From Candidatus Methanoplasma sp. (GTDB taxonomy: Archaea; Thermoplasmatota; Thermoplasmata; Methanomassiliicoccales; Methanomethylophilaceae): a DNA stretch of 6,911 nt. The notes beneath the pieces are model-generated. The model was given only the letters and a program-made list of their open reading frames with translations. It was not told the DNA's origin and did no database searches. Where the stretch lies: positions 1-6,911 of the forward strand of contig JAITCQ010000055.1 in NCBI GenBank assembly GCA_031283015.1, read 5' to 3'. The position numbers and the translations under genes are program-made. This document shows, piece by piece, positions 1 to 6,622 of this stretch (positions are counted from its first letter, which is position 1; every line of letters begins with the position of its first letter).

Positions 1-7
1 GAACAAT

Positions 8-1036
8 GTGAACGATGAGGAAAGGCTTGAAGAGATCGAGAAAGCGATCGACGAACTCATCGAGCTCTCGGCGGACCACGTCATCCTCATAGAAGGACCC
101 AGAGACAAAAAGGCCCTGATGTCGCTGGGCGTGAAAGGCAGGATATTCATGATACAGTCCGAGGGCGGGCCGATAAAGGCCGCCGAGTACGTGTCTGCCA
201 ACGGCGGAAAGGCCGTGGTACTGACCGACTGGGACCGCAGAGGCGGGACAATAGCCCGCGAGACCGAACGCCAATTATCCGCTCTGGGTCTGGAATATGA
301 CGACGGGGTGAGGGCGAAGCTCTCCGTCCTCTGCAAAAAGTACATCAAGGATGTCCAATCCTTAGGCACTTTGTTGGAAAGGCTCTCCTTCAACGCAATC
401 GGTATTAAAGCTAAATATGATACGGGCATGGAGAGTGGGTTTCTGAAAGGGGCATTCCTTGTAATCGAAGGTATCGACGGGGCAGGGAAATCCACGCTTT
501 GTAAAATATTGGAGGAGAGGCTCGCCAGCGAAGGGTATGCGGTAAGGACCACTCAGGAACCGACGCACGACGAGATCGGAAGTTTCATCAGGGAGGGAAA
601 GGTGAAAGGCATTTCGCAGAAAGCGGAAGCGCTCCTTTTCACCGCCGACCGCGCAGTCCATACCGAAAGGATATCGAAATGGAGGGATGAGGGCTGCGTC
701 GTGATATGCGACAGATATTTTGCGTCCACCGTCGCATACCAATCCTCCGGACTCAACGGGGAAGCGCTTGACCGGGAGTGGCTGATAGCCCTCAACAAAC
801 CTGTGATCGTCAAGCCGGACCTTACCGTGCTTTTGGACATAGACCCGAAAAGGGGCCTGAGCAGGATCGGAGAGAGAGGCGGGTTCAGCAAATTCGAGGA
901 ATCCCGGTTCCTGGAGAACACCAGGCGGGAGTACCTGAGACTCGCCGACGAATTCGATTTCATGATAATTGACGCCGAAGAGAGCCAGACAGAGATAGCA
1001 GAGAAGATAATCGCAGAATTGAAGGAGAGATCATGA
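8..1036 (+). CDS. tmk: Toprim domain-thymidylate kinase (dTMP kinase) fusion protein
   Basis: A 342-residue protein with two domains. Residues 1-140 resemble the small archaeal Toprim proteins (UPF0292 type): the catalytic Glu is in ILIEG (E29) and the metal-binding DxD is in LTDWD (D74, D76), so the Toprim metal site looks intact. The target of this domain is unknown. Residues 141-342 form a full-length thymidylate kinase of about 202 residues, which phosphorylates dTMP to dTDP with ATP. It has the P-loop GIDGAGKS (155-162), an EP motif (184-185) in the position of the usual REP, the FTADRAVH segment (211-218), DRY (235-237) and an Arg-containing LID (about 284-297). GTG at 8 is chosen as start because it forms a GTGA overlap with a possible upstream stop at 9-11, like the ATGA junctions downstream. 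An upstream extension beyond the window edge cannot be excluded. An in-frame ATG at 428 (Met141) could also start a free kinase. First gene of the CoA operon seen here; it overlaps coaBC by 4 bp. Confidence 0.9.
   Translation: MNDEERLEEIEKAIDELIELSADHVILIEGPRDKKALMSLGVKGRIFMIQSEGGPIKAAEYVSANGGKAVVLTDWDRRGGTIARETERQLSALGLEYDDGVRAKLSVLCKKYIKDVQSLGTLLERLSFNAIGIKAKYDTGMESGFLKGAFLVIEGIDGAGKSTLCKILEERLASEGYAVRTTQEPTHDEIGSFIREGKVKGISQKAEALLFTADRAVHTERISKWRDEGCVVICDRYFASTVAYQSSGLNGEALDREWLIALNKPVIVKPDLTVLLDIDPKRGLSRIGERGGFSKFEESRFLENTRREYLRLADEFDFMIIDAEESQTEIAEKIIAELKERS
1024..1029 (+). promoter_or_regulatory. Ribosome binding site for coaBC
   Basis: GGAGAG lies inside the last codons of the kinase gene. 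It is 3 bases before the ATG at 1033 and 6 bases before a second in-frame ATG at 1036. The spacing slightly favours the second ATG, while the ATGA overlap favours the first; the difference is one residue. Confidence 0.5.
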
Positions 1037-2226
1037 TGCACCCGTCAGAGGAGATATACTGTAAATACAGCAGCAAGCTGAGAGGGAAAACAATAGTACT
1101 CGGAATAACAGGAAGCATAGCCGCAACAGAGTGTTTTTCCGTGATAAGGGAACTGATCAGGCACGGGGCGAAGATAATCCCCGTGATGACCCCCGCCGCG
1201 GCGAAGCTCGCGGCGCCGGACGCGATAGAGTTCGCCGCCGGAATGAAACCGATAATCGAACTCACCGGGCAGACGGAACACGTCACCTATCTGGGCGACC
1301 CTTCCGCGGCGGATCTCTTCCTGGTGTATCCGGCCACCGCCAACACAATTTCCAAGATGGCGCAGGGGATAGACGATACCGCAGTGACGTCAATGGCCAC
1401 CACCGTCCTCGGAGGGAAGATACCCGTCGCGGTGGCGCCGGCCATGCACGAACCCATGCTCGACAATCCCGCCGTGGCGAAGAACCTCAAGACCCTTTCG
1501 GACTGGGGGGTGCACATCATATGGCCGCACAGGGACGGGACCACGGCGAGGGTGGCGTCCAAGGAGGAGATAGTTTCTTGGGCGGTGAAACTTCTGTCGA
1601 TGAACGATCTTTCAGGACGCCGCATCCTTGTGATCGGAGGAAGAAGCGAGGAGCCGATAGATTCGATGAGGATGATAACCAACCGGTCGTCGGGCCAAAT
1701 GGCCATGGCGCTCGCGAAGCGCGCCTTCGAGAGGGGGGCGCAGGTGGAACTGTGGATGGGAGGCTGCGCCGTGCCGCTGCCGGATTTCTTTAAGATAAGG
1801 AGGTTCTCCGCCGTGTCCGATCTTGAGGAAATGGTGGAAACCATTGACCACGATATCGTGATAATGCCCGCCGCGCTGGCGGACTTCACCCCTCTGGAGA
1901 AGAAGGAAGGGAAGATACCCAGCGACAAGCCGTTCGACGTCAAGCTTAGACCGGTGCCGAAGGTCCTTCCTCTGATAAGGAAGAGGTGCAGGAACGTCAT
2001 CGGGTTCAAGGCGGAATCGGGACTCAGCCTGGCCGAGCTGGAGAAAAAAGCAAGAGCGAGGATGGAGGAGTATGACCTGATGGCGGTGGTCGCCAACGAC
2101 ATCGACGACGCGGGCAGGTCCGTGTCCTCCGCAATATTGGTCACCCGCGGGAAGTCAAAGAACATAACCGGCACGAAGATCGCGGTATCCGACGAGATAT
2201 TGAATTACTGTGCGGAAATAGTATGA
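1033..2226 (+). CDS. coaBC: Bifunctional phosphopantothenoylcysteine decarboxylase / phosphopantothenate-cysteine ligase (CoaBC)
   Basis: A 397-residue two-domain enzyme of coenzyme A synthesis. The CoaB half joins 4'-phosphopantothenate to cysteine using a nucleotide triphosphate, and the FMN-dependent CoaC half decarboxylates the product to 4'-phosphopantetheine. CoaC (about 18-185) shows the flavin-binding GITGSIAA (24-31), the likely catalytic His83 in EHVTYL, PATANT (100-105) and PAMHEPM (136-142). CoaB (about 195-397) shows GGRSEEPID (202-210), NRSSGQM (217-223), AALADF (280-285), a Lys-rich stretch with VKLRPVPKVL (303-312), IGFKAES (323-329) and VANDI (353-357). Two bacterial CoaC residues are not found: the Asn of PAMN is His139 here, and there is no Cys between residues 34 and 245, so the flap cysteine is absent. 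This may be normal for archaeal CoaBC. The gene overlaps both neighbours by 4 bp and is very likely translationally coupled to them. Confidence 0.93.
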   Translation: MMHPSEEIYCKYSSKLRGKTIVLGITGSIAATECFSVIRELIRHGAKIIPVMTPAAAKLAAPDAIEFAAGMKPIIELTGQTEHVTYLGDPSAADLFLVYPATANTISKMAQGIDDTAVTSMATTVLGGKIPVAVAPAMHEPMLDNPAVAKNLKTLSDWGVHIIWPHRDGTTARVASKEEIVSWAVKLLSMNDLSGRRILVIGGRSEEPIDSMRMITNRSSGQMAMALAKRAFERGAQVELWMGGCAVPLPDFFKIRRFSAVSDLEEMVETIDHDIVIMPAALADFTPLEKKEGKIPSDKPFDVKLRPVPKVLPLIRKRCRNVIGFKAESGLSLAELEKKARARMEEYDLMAVVANDIDDAGRSVSSAILVTRGKSKNITGTKIAVSDEILNYCAEIV

Positions 2227-3083
2227 CCTCGGCGTTCTGCCCCGCACACATAACCTGTTTCTTCAGCCCGGTCCATTCCGAGAACATCCTAGAGAAAGGG
2301 TCCAGAGGCGCAGGGATAAGGCTGAGGTCGGGCACAACTGTGCATCTTGACGAGATAAAGGGAAGCACGAAGGTCAGGATCGACGGAAAAATCGCCAACG
2401 CAAGTATAACCAGGCACGTTCTGGAACAAATGGCCCCCGGCCGCAGTTTCGACGTGACCGTCGAATGCGACCTTCCGATAGGGCAAGGGTTCGGTATGAG
2501 CGCATCCGGCGCCGTTGCCGCCGCTTTATGTTTATCCGAGATCACGGGGAAGAGCAGGAAGGAAGCGTTCGAAGCGGCGCACACGGCGGAAGTGGTATGC
2601 GGCGGAGGGCTAGGGGACGTTGCCGGACTGATGCATGAGGGGGACGTCCCGATAAGGACGAGGGCGGGAATGCCGCCGTTCGGCCGCACGGCGGACCGCG
2701 GGATAGCGTTCGAGAGAATGACCCTGGTCGTTCTGGGGCGGAAGCTGAGCACGGCCGGCGTCCTCGGCGATGCCGAGAGAGTAAAGAGGATATGCAGCGC
2801 GGGCGACGCCGTTGTGGATGAGTTCTCCGAGAGAGGAACGAAGGATCGCCTGTTCGAGCTGTCCGGCAGGTTCTCGGCCGAGGCTGGGATAATGGGACCT
2901 GCGGTTGCCGATGCGGTGAAAACCATGGAGAAGAACGGGATAAGGGCGTCGATGTGCATGCTCGGCAACAGCATCTTCACCGATGCGACGGAAGAAGAGG
3001 TCCGGGACGCCATCGGGGACCGCGGCAGGATATTCACTACGTCGTCGACGGACGGACCCGCGCGGATCATTCGAAAAGCGTGA
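2223..3083 (+). CDS. pok: Pantoate kinase (archaeal GHMP-family kinase)
   Basis: A 286-residue GHMP-superfamily kinase, close to the usual length of archaeal pantoate kinases. In archaea this enzyme phosphorylates pantoate to 4-phosphopantoate, which phosphopantothenate synthetase then joins to beta-alanine; this route replaces the bacterial PanC/CoaA steps. The N-terminus FCPAHITCFF is typical of the family. The GHMP phosphate-binding loop is LPIGQGFGMSASGA (84-97), a second conserved glycine-rich stretch is CGGGLGDVAG (126-135), and the C-terminal GHMP motif is around SMCMLGNSIF (243-252). Its position directly after coaBC, with an ATGA overlap at 2223-2226, supports pantoate kinase over other GHMP kinases such as shikimate or mevalonate kinase. 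The 3' end overlaps the convergent DUF357 gene by 17 bp. Confidence 0.88.
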   Translation: MTSAFCPAHITCFFSPVHSENILEKGSRGAGIRLRSGTTVHLDEIKGSTKVRIDGKIANASITRHVLEQMAPGRSFDVTVECDLPIGQGFGMSASGAVAAALCLSEITGKSRKEAFEAAHTAEVVCGGGLGDVAGLMHEGDVPIRTRAGMPPFGRTADRGIAFERMTLVVLGRKLSTAGVLGDAERVKRICSAGDAVVDEFSERGTKDRLFELSGRFSAEAGIMGPAVADAVKTMEKNGIRASMCMLGNSIFTDATEEEVRDAIGDRGRIFTTSSTDGPARIIRKA

Positions 3084-3360
3084 AAAGAGCGTCGTCACCA
3101 CCGACGTCGAACAGCCCGATCCTGGCGCCGCAGTCCAGCCAGCCGTGAGCATAGTTGACCGCCGCGAACGCGGTCACAAGATCCCCCGATTCCCGGAAAT
3201 GTTTCGCGTCTTCGTAATAGGATGTTGCCATTTCAAGGAAATCGTCTGCAAGCCTTTTCCCGTATGATCGGTCGGGAGCGGCTATTCTGAGTTTCTCCAG
3301 CGCTTTCCTGGTTATCTCAAGATATCTGTCTATCCTCTCCTCCGAAACGGTATCTTTCAT
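3067..3360 (-). CDS. DUF357 family protein, function unknown
   Basis: A 97-residue protein matching the archaeal DUF357 family as I recall it. The clearest signature is the C-terminal half: a Tyr/Phe-rich helix YYEDAKHF (48-55), GDLVTAF (59-65), then the conserved NYAHGWLDCGARIGLF (69-84). The protein looks entirely helical, with no signal peptide or membrane segment, and has the feel of a small helical-hairpin or HEPN/TPR-like bundle, though I see no R-x4-6-H nuclease motif. The family is widespread in archaea and I know of no established function. It is transcribed divergently from prs and convergently to pantoate kinase. ATG at 3360 is preferred because a TATA-like box is centred about 26 bases upstream, fitting a leaderless transcript; no clear Shine-Dalgarno sequence precedes it. 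Confidence 0.8.
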   Translation of the reverse strand: MKDTVSEERIDRYLEITRKALEKLRIAAPDRSYGKRLADDFLEMATSYYEDAKHFRESGDLVTAFAAVNYAHGWLDCGARIGLFDVGGDDALFTLFE

Positions 3361-3381
3361 AGCTCTGCTATCATTCCTAAC

Positions 3382-3389
3382 GATAAAAG
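3382..3389 (-). promoter_or_regulatory. TATA-like box for the DUF357 gene
   Basis: On the minus strand this reads CTTTTATC, preceded by an A-rich BRE-like CAAA. Its centre is about 26 bases upstream of the ATG at 3360, the distance expected from TATA to the transcription start, so the transcript would begin at or near the start codon. Confidence 0.5.
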
Positions 3390-3457
3390 TTTGACTGTTT
3401 GAACAGGCGGATGCAGCTGAGCAAACGTCAGATTACTTTCAATCCTGCAGATCCCAT

Positions 3458-3480
3458 GCATAATTAATATAATATTATGC
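3458..3480. repeat. Inverted repeat covering the prs TATA box
   Basis: Perfect 7-bp arms, GCATAAT (3458-3464) and ATTATGC (3474-3480), flank a 9-bp AT-only centre. The repeat encloses the likely prs TATA element, so a dimeric repressor bound here would block TBP. It could also be chance symmetry in an AT-rich promoter. Confidence 0.45.
3464..3472 (+). promoter_or_regulatory. TATA box for the prs-proS-trmI unit
   Basis: TTAATATAA is centred about 26 bases upstream of the prs ATG at 3494 and lies in the most AT-rich stretch of the window. No good Shine-Dalgarno sequence lies before the ATG, so a leaderless or very short-leader mRNA is likely. Confidence 0.6.
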
Positions 3481-3493
3481 GAATTAAGGCACC

Positions 3494-4354
3494 ATGATAA
3501 TTGTCGGTGGATCGTCATCACGAGACCTTGCGAAAGACCTGTCAAATGCGCTCGGATGCAGATACATACAGGCAGCGACCACAAGGTTCCCGGACGGCGA
3601 ATGTTATACGAGGATAGACATCGAGTCTCTGAACGACGACGTCGTGATAGTGCAGAACACCTATCCGGACTCAAACCTCATCGAAATGTTCCTGCTGCAG
3701 GACGCGGTGAAGAAGATGGGGGCGGAAAGAGTGACGCTCGTCATACCGTATTTCGGATATGCCAGGCAGGACAGGGTGTTCAAGCCCGGAGAGCCGGAGA
3801 GCGCAAAGGTGATGATAAAGCATCTGGGTATGATGTGCGACCGCGTCTTTACGGTGGACATCCACAAGGAATCCGTGCTCGATTACTTCGACTGCCCCCA
3901 CGAGGACCTCAAGGCGGCGCCGGTCATCGCAGACCACTTCATGCCGAAGAACATCGACCTGGTGCTCTCTCCCGACCTCGGGGCCAAGGACAGGGCCAGG
4001 GCCGTAGGCGAGAGAATGGGCATACCGTATGACTACCTTGACAAGGTGCGTCTTTCTGGATCCGACGTCAGGATATCCCCGGCGCAGATGGACTGCAAGG
4101 GCAAGAACATTCTGATAGTCGATGACATGATATCCACCGGCGGGACGATCGTCGCCGCTAAGCAAGCTTTGATGGAGGCGGGCGCAAAAAGCGTCTCCGT
4201 CGCATGCACGCACGGGCTTTTTGTGAACAACGCTCTCGAAAGGCTCACCGGGAACGCTTTGGAATCGGTCCTGTGCTGCAACACGCTGGAGAATCAGGTA
4301 TCCCATATATCCGTCGCGGGCATAATATCCGATGCGTTGAAGAAGAAATGGTGA
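3494..4354 (+). CDS. prs: Ribose-phosphate pyrophosphokinase (PRPP synthase)
   Basis: A 286-residue protein, the usual length of archaeal PRPP synthases and shorter than the roughly 315-residue bacterial form. It transfers pyrophosphate from ATP to ribose 5-phosphate to give PRPP, the precursor for purine, pyrimidine and histidine synthesis. Visible motifs are FPDGE (32-36), the ATP-binding PYFGYARQDR (85-94) followed by KPGEPESAK (97-105), the catalytic-site DIH (122-124), PDLGAKDRA (160-168), the flexible-loop Lys in KVRL (184-187), and the PRPP-binding loop VDDMISTGGT (209-218). All key residues appear intact. ATG at 3494 is the natural start, as the protein begins directly with the first beta strand IIVGGSSS. 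It is the first gene of a probable unit with proS and trmI and has its own promoter in the divergent region. PRPP made here would feed the purine pathway represented by purS downstream. Confidence 0.95.
   Translation: MIIVGGSSSRDLAKDLSNALGCRYIQAATTRFPDGECYTRIDIESLNDDVVIVQNTYPDSNLIEMFLLQDAVKKMGAERVTLVIPYFGYARQDRVFKPGEPESAKVMIKHLGMMCDRVFTVDIHKESVLDYFDCPHEDLKAAPVIADHFMPKNIDLVLSPDLGAKDRARAVGERMGIPYDYLDKVRLSGSDVRISPAQMDCKGKNILIVDDMISTGGTIVAAKQALMEAGAKSVSVACTHGLFVNNALERLTGNALESVLCCNTLENQVSHISVAGIISDALKKKW
4350..4354 (+). promoter_or_regulatory. Ribosome binding site deciding the proS start
   Basis: GGTGA, a good match to the archaeal anti-Shine-Dalgarno, ends 5 bases before the ATG at 4360 and includes the prs stop codon. 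It favours 4360 over the in-frame ATG at 4348, which has no good ribosome binding site and overlaps prs. Confidence 0.55.
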
Positions 4355-4359
4355 CGGCG

Positions 4360-5763
4360 ATGGAGAAAGAGGACAACTTCAGCGATTGGTATTTGGATAT
4401 CGTAGAGAAAGCGAACCTTTCCGACAAGAGATATCCGATAAAAGGAATGAACGTTTGGACACCGTACGGCTGGAAAGCTATGACGAACATCGACCGCTCC
4501 ATCAGAAGGGAGCTGGATGCGACCATGCACGACGAGGTATGTTTCCCCTTGATGATCCCGGAGACGGAGTTCAAGAAGGAGAAGGACCACATAAAAGGGT
4601 TCGATGCCGAAGTCTACTGGGTCACGCACGCGGGGCTGAACGAGCTTGACGTGAGGTTGGTGCTGAGGCCCACATCCGAAACGGCGATGTACCCGATGTT
4701 CGCTCTTTGGATCAGATCACACCAGGACCTTCCTCTGAAGGTCTACCAGATCGTGAACACCTTCCGCTACGAAACGAAACAGACGAGGGCGTTCATGAGG
4801 GTGAGGGAGATACATTTCTTCGAATCGCACACCTGCCATGTGTCCGAGGAGGACGCGCAGGGGCAGATCGAAGAGGACGTCGAGATCCTGTCAAAGATAG
4901 CAAAGAGCCTGTGCCTGCCGTACTTCCTTTCGGTCAGGACCGACTGGGACAAGTTCCCCGGCGCATACTACACCGTGGGGATAGACACGGTCATGCCCAA
5001 CGGGAAGACGCTGCAGATAGGCTCGATACACCATTACCGCACCAATTTCTCCGTGCCGTATGAGATAACCTACGAGGACGAGAACGGCGAGCACAAGCAT
5101 GCGCACCAGACCACATACGGAATGAGCGAGAGGCTGCTCGGAGCGATAATAGGAGTGCACTCGGACGATAAAGGGCTGATAATGCCGCCGGACATAGCGC
5201 CCTTCCAAGCGGTTATAATCCCCATCCCCGCCAAAGACAACGGCAAGGTCGTGGCGGAAGCGGCCCGCATGCTGGCGGAGAACCTGGCAGAATATGGGAT
5301 AAGAGCGAAGCTTGACGACCGGGACGCAAGGCCGGGAAGCAAATACTACGATTGGGAGATCAAAGGCGTGCCGCTCAGGTTGGAACTCGGCGGGAGGGAC
5401 ATCGAAAAAGGGGTGGTCTCCTTCGCCAGGCGGGACACTGGGGAGAAAGGGACGATCGAGATTGGCAATGTCGGACTGGGGGTGGAAATGATCCTTAAGA
5501 TGATATCCTCTTCGCTCCTAGAAAAGGCGAAGGCCTCTCAGATGTCCAAACTGCAGGAGATCGACACCCTCGATAACATCCCCGAAGGCAGGATCCTGAG
5601 GTTCGGATGGTGCGGATGCGAGGAGTGCGGTCACAAGTTCGAGGACGCGCACGACCTGAAGATACTCGGAACCCCTTATCCGAAAGAAGAAGGGTACGCA
5701 GGCAGATGCATAATCTGCGGCAAAGCGGCCGGACAGCCCACGCTGGCCGCGCGCACGATGTGA
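4360..5763 (+). CDS. proS: Prolyl-tRNA synthetase, archaeal/eukaryote type
   Basis: A class II aminoacyl-tRNA synthetase of 467 residues that charges tRNA-Pro with proline. It is the archaeal/eukaryote-like form: it lacks the large insertion of bacterial ProRS and has a C-terminal zinc domain. It opens with NFSDWY and KGMNVWTPYGWK (28-39), followed by RPTSET (103-108), motif 2 around FRYETKQTRAF (135-145) with VREIHFFESH (148-157), and the motif 3 region TYGMSERLLGAIIG (252-265). An anticodon-binding domain follows (about 283-370). The zinc domain has Cys418-x4-Cys423 and Cys450-x2-Cys453. The protein ends in ...LAARTM, whereas members I recall, such as the Thermus enzyme, end in a conserved tyrosine. 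ATG at 4360 is chosen for its GGTGA ribosome binding site; ATG at 4348 would add four residues. It lies 5 bp after prs and 4 bp before trmI. Confidence 0.95.
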   Translation: MEKEDNFSDWYLDIVEKANLSDKRYPIKGMNVWTPYGWKAMTNIDRSIRRELDATMHDEVCFPLMIPETEFKKEKDHIKGFDAEVYWVTHAGLNELDVRLVLRPTSETAMYPMFALWIRSHQDLPLKVYQIVNTFRYETKQTRAFMRVREIHFFESHTCHVSEEDAQGQIEEDVEILSKIAKSLCLPYFLSVRTDWDKFPGAYYTVGIDTVMPNGKTLQIGSIHHYRTNFSVPYEITYEDENGEHKHAHQTTYGMSERLLGAIIGVHSDDKGLIMPPDIAPFQAVIIPIPAKDNGKVVAEAARMLAENLAEYGIRAKLDDRDARPGSKYYDWEIKGVPLRLELGGRDIEKGVVSFARRDTGEKGTIEIGNVGLGVEMILKMISSSLLEKAKASQMSKLQEIDTLDNIPEGRILRFGWCGCEECGHKFEDAHDLKILGTPYPKEEGYAGRCIICGKAAGQPTLAARTM

Positions 5764-5767
5764 TACC

Positions 5768-6544
5768 ATGACGTTCTCGGAAGGCGAGACGATCTACCTC
5801 ACCGACAGATCCGGAAAGAGGGTATGGTTGAGAGTTTCGTACGAGATGCTGAAAATAGCGTCGCTGGGAACAGTGGACGGGTCAAGGTTCAGGGACCTGG
5901 ACGACGGGTCGCCGGTGAACATCGCCGGAAAGGGATACCACGTGTTCAGGCCCGCCGCGATCGAGCTTATCGAATCACTCGACAGAGGGGCGCAGATCAT
6001 AGGTCCGAAGGATGCGGCCACGATCATCTTCAACTGCGGCATAGTGTCCGGGACCACCGTCTTGGAAGTGGGCGCCGGCTCAGGCGGCCTTACCACCGCT
6101 CTTCTCGCCGCAACGGCGCCTAACGGTTCGGTGCACACTCTGGAATTCAAGGAGGAGAACGCCAAGCTCGCTCTGAAGAACGTCAGACGCACCGGACTCG
6201 ACGTGCACTGGAAATGCACCATAGGCGACGCCAGATGTACCGAGACCGGCGTCACGGCAGACGTGCTGGTCATGGACATGCCGGACCCCTGGTTGGCGCT
6301 GGATAATCTCTACGACAATCTCAGACCGGGAGGGCGCGTCTGTTCCTACGTTCCGAACATGAACCAGGCCGAGAGGATCGTCGCCTCCCTTCGGGAAAGG
6401 GGATTCGCCGAAGTGTACGCGCTGGAGAACATACAGCGCGGCCTGGAGGTCCATCCCGGAGGCGTGAGGCCAGCGTTCGAGACGCTGGGTCATACGGGAT
6501 ATCTCGTATTTGGAAGGAAGACATCGGACGGCGCAAAGGACTGA
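5768..6544 (+). CDS. trmI: tRNA (adenine-N1)-methyltransferase TrmI (m1A57/58)
   Basis: A 258-residue SAM-dependent methyltransferase of the GCD14/TrmI family. It places N1-methyl groups on adenine 58 of the tRNA T-loop, and in some archaea also on A57, which stabilises the tRNA elbow. A small N-terminal beta domain (about 1-60) is followed by the Rossmann methyltransferase fold. Features are IIGPKDA (77-83), SAM motif I VLEVGAGSGG (98-107), the ribose-binding acidic residue E126, the catalytic-region DMPDPW (170-175), and the family signature near the C-terminus, VRPAFETLGHTGYL (233-246). ATG at 5768 is 4 bp after the proS stop, with GTGAT overlapping that stop codon as a short-spaced ribosome binding site. 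Co-transcription with proS puts two tRNA-maturation and charging functions together. Confidence 0.93.
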   Translation: MTFSEGETIYLTDRSGKRVWLRVSYEMLKIASLGTVDGSRFRDLDDGSPVNIAGKGYHVFRPAAIELIESLDRGAQIIGPKDAATIIFNCGIVSGTTVLEVGAGSGGLTTALLAATAPNGSVHTLEFKEENAKLALKNVRRTGLDVHWKCTIGDARCTETGVTADVLVMDMPDPWLALDNLYDNLRPGGRVCSYVPNMNQAERIVASLRERGFAEVYALENIQRGLEVHPGGVRPAFETLGHTGYLVFGRKTSDGAKD

Positions 6545-6614
6545 CGCCTTTGACCGGAACGGAAAGGGCGCGGGATGCGCGCACGAAACAGGCGAACGCC
6601 GCCGTAATGGAACA

Positions 6615-6622
6615 TTTAACTA
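6615..6622 (+). promoter_or_regulatory. TATA-like box for purS
   Basis: TTTAACTA is centred about 26 bases upstream of the purS ATG at 6645, in the 100-bp gap after trmI. No Shine-Dalgarno sequence lies before the ATG, so the spacing fits a leaderless transcript. The rest of the gap is GC-rich and shows no other clear element. Confidence 0.45.

Noticed and set aside
1..11. Possible end of an upstream gene, with TGA at 9-11 overlapping the GTG start.
   Set aside because: Only a few bases are visible, so no coding frame can be supported; it was used only as supporting evidence for the GTG start.
362..1041. Long open frames on the minus strand opposite the Toprim-Tmk gene.
   Set aside because: They have no recognisable domain and lie opposite a gene with clear motifs; they are explained by codon bias in GC-rich DNA.
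1287..3070. Long minus-strand open frames (about 295 and 309 codons) opposite coaBC and pantoate kinase.
   Set aside because: Ser/Pro-rich composition with no family motifs; the plus-strand genes carry intact catalytic signatures.
3071..3091. Short T-runs on the minus strand near the DUF357 stop as a terminator.
   Set aside because: Two runs of only four T lie within coding sequence of both genes; too weak to call.
6568..6583. GCGC-rich hairpin in the trmI-purS gap as a terminator.
   Set aside because: The stem is short, there is no T-run after it, and archaeal termination does not usually depend on such hairpins.
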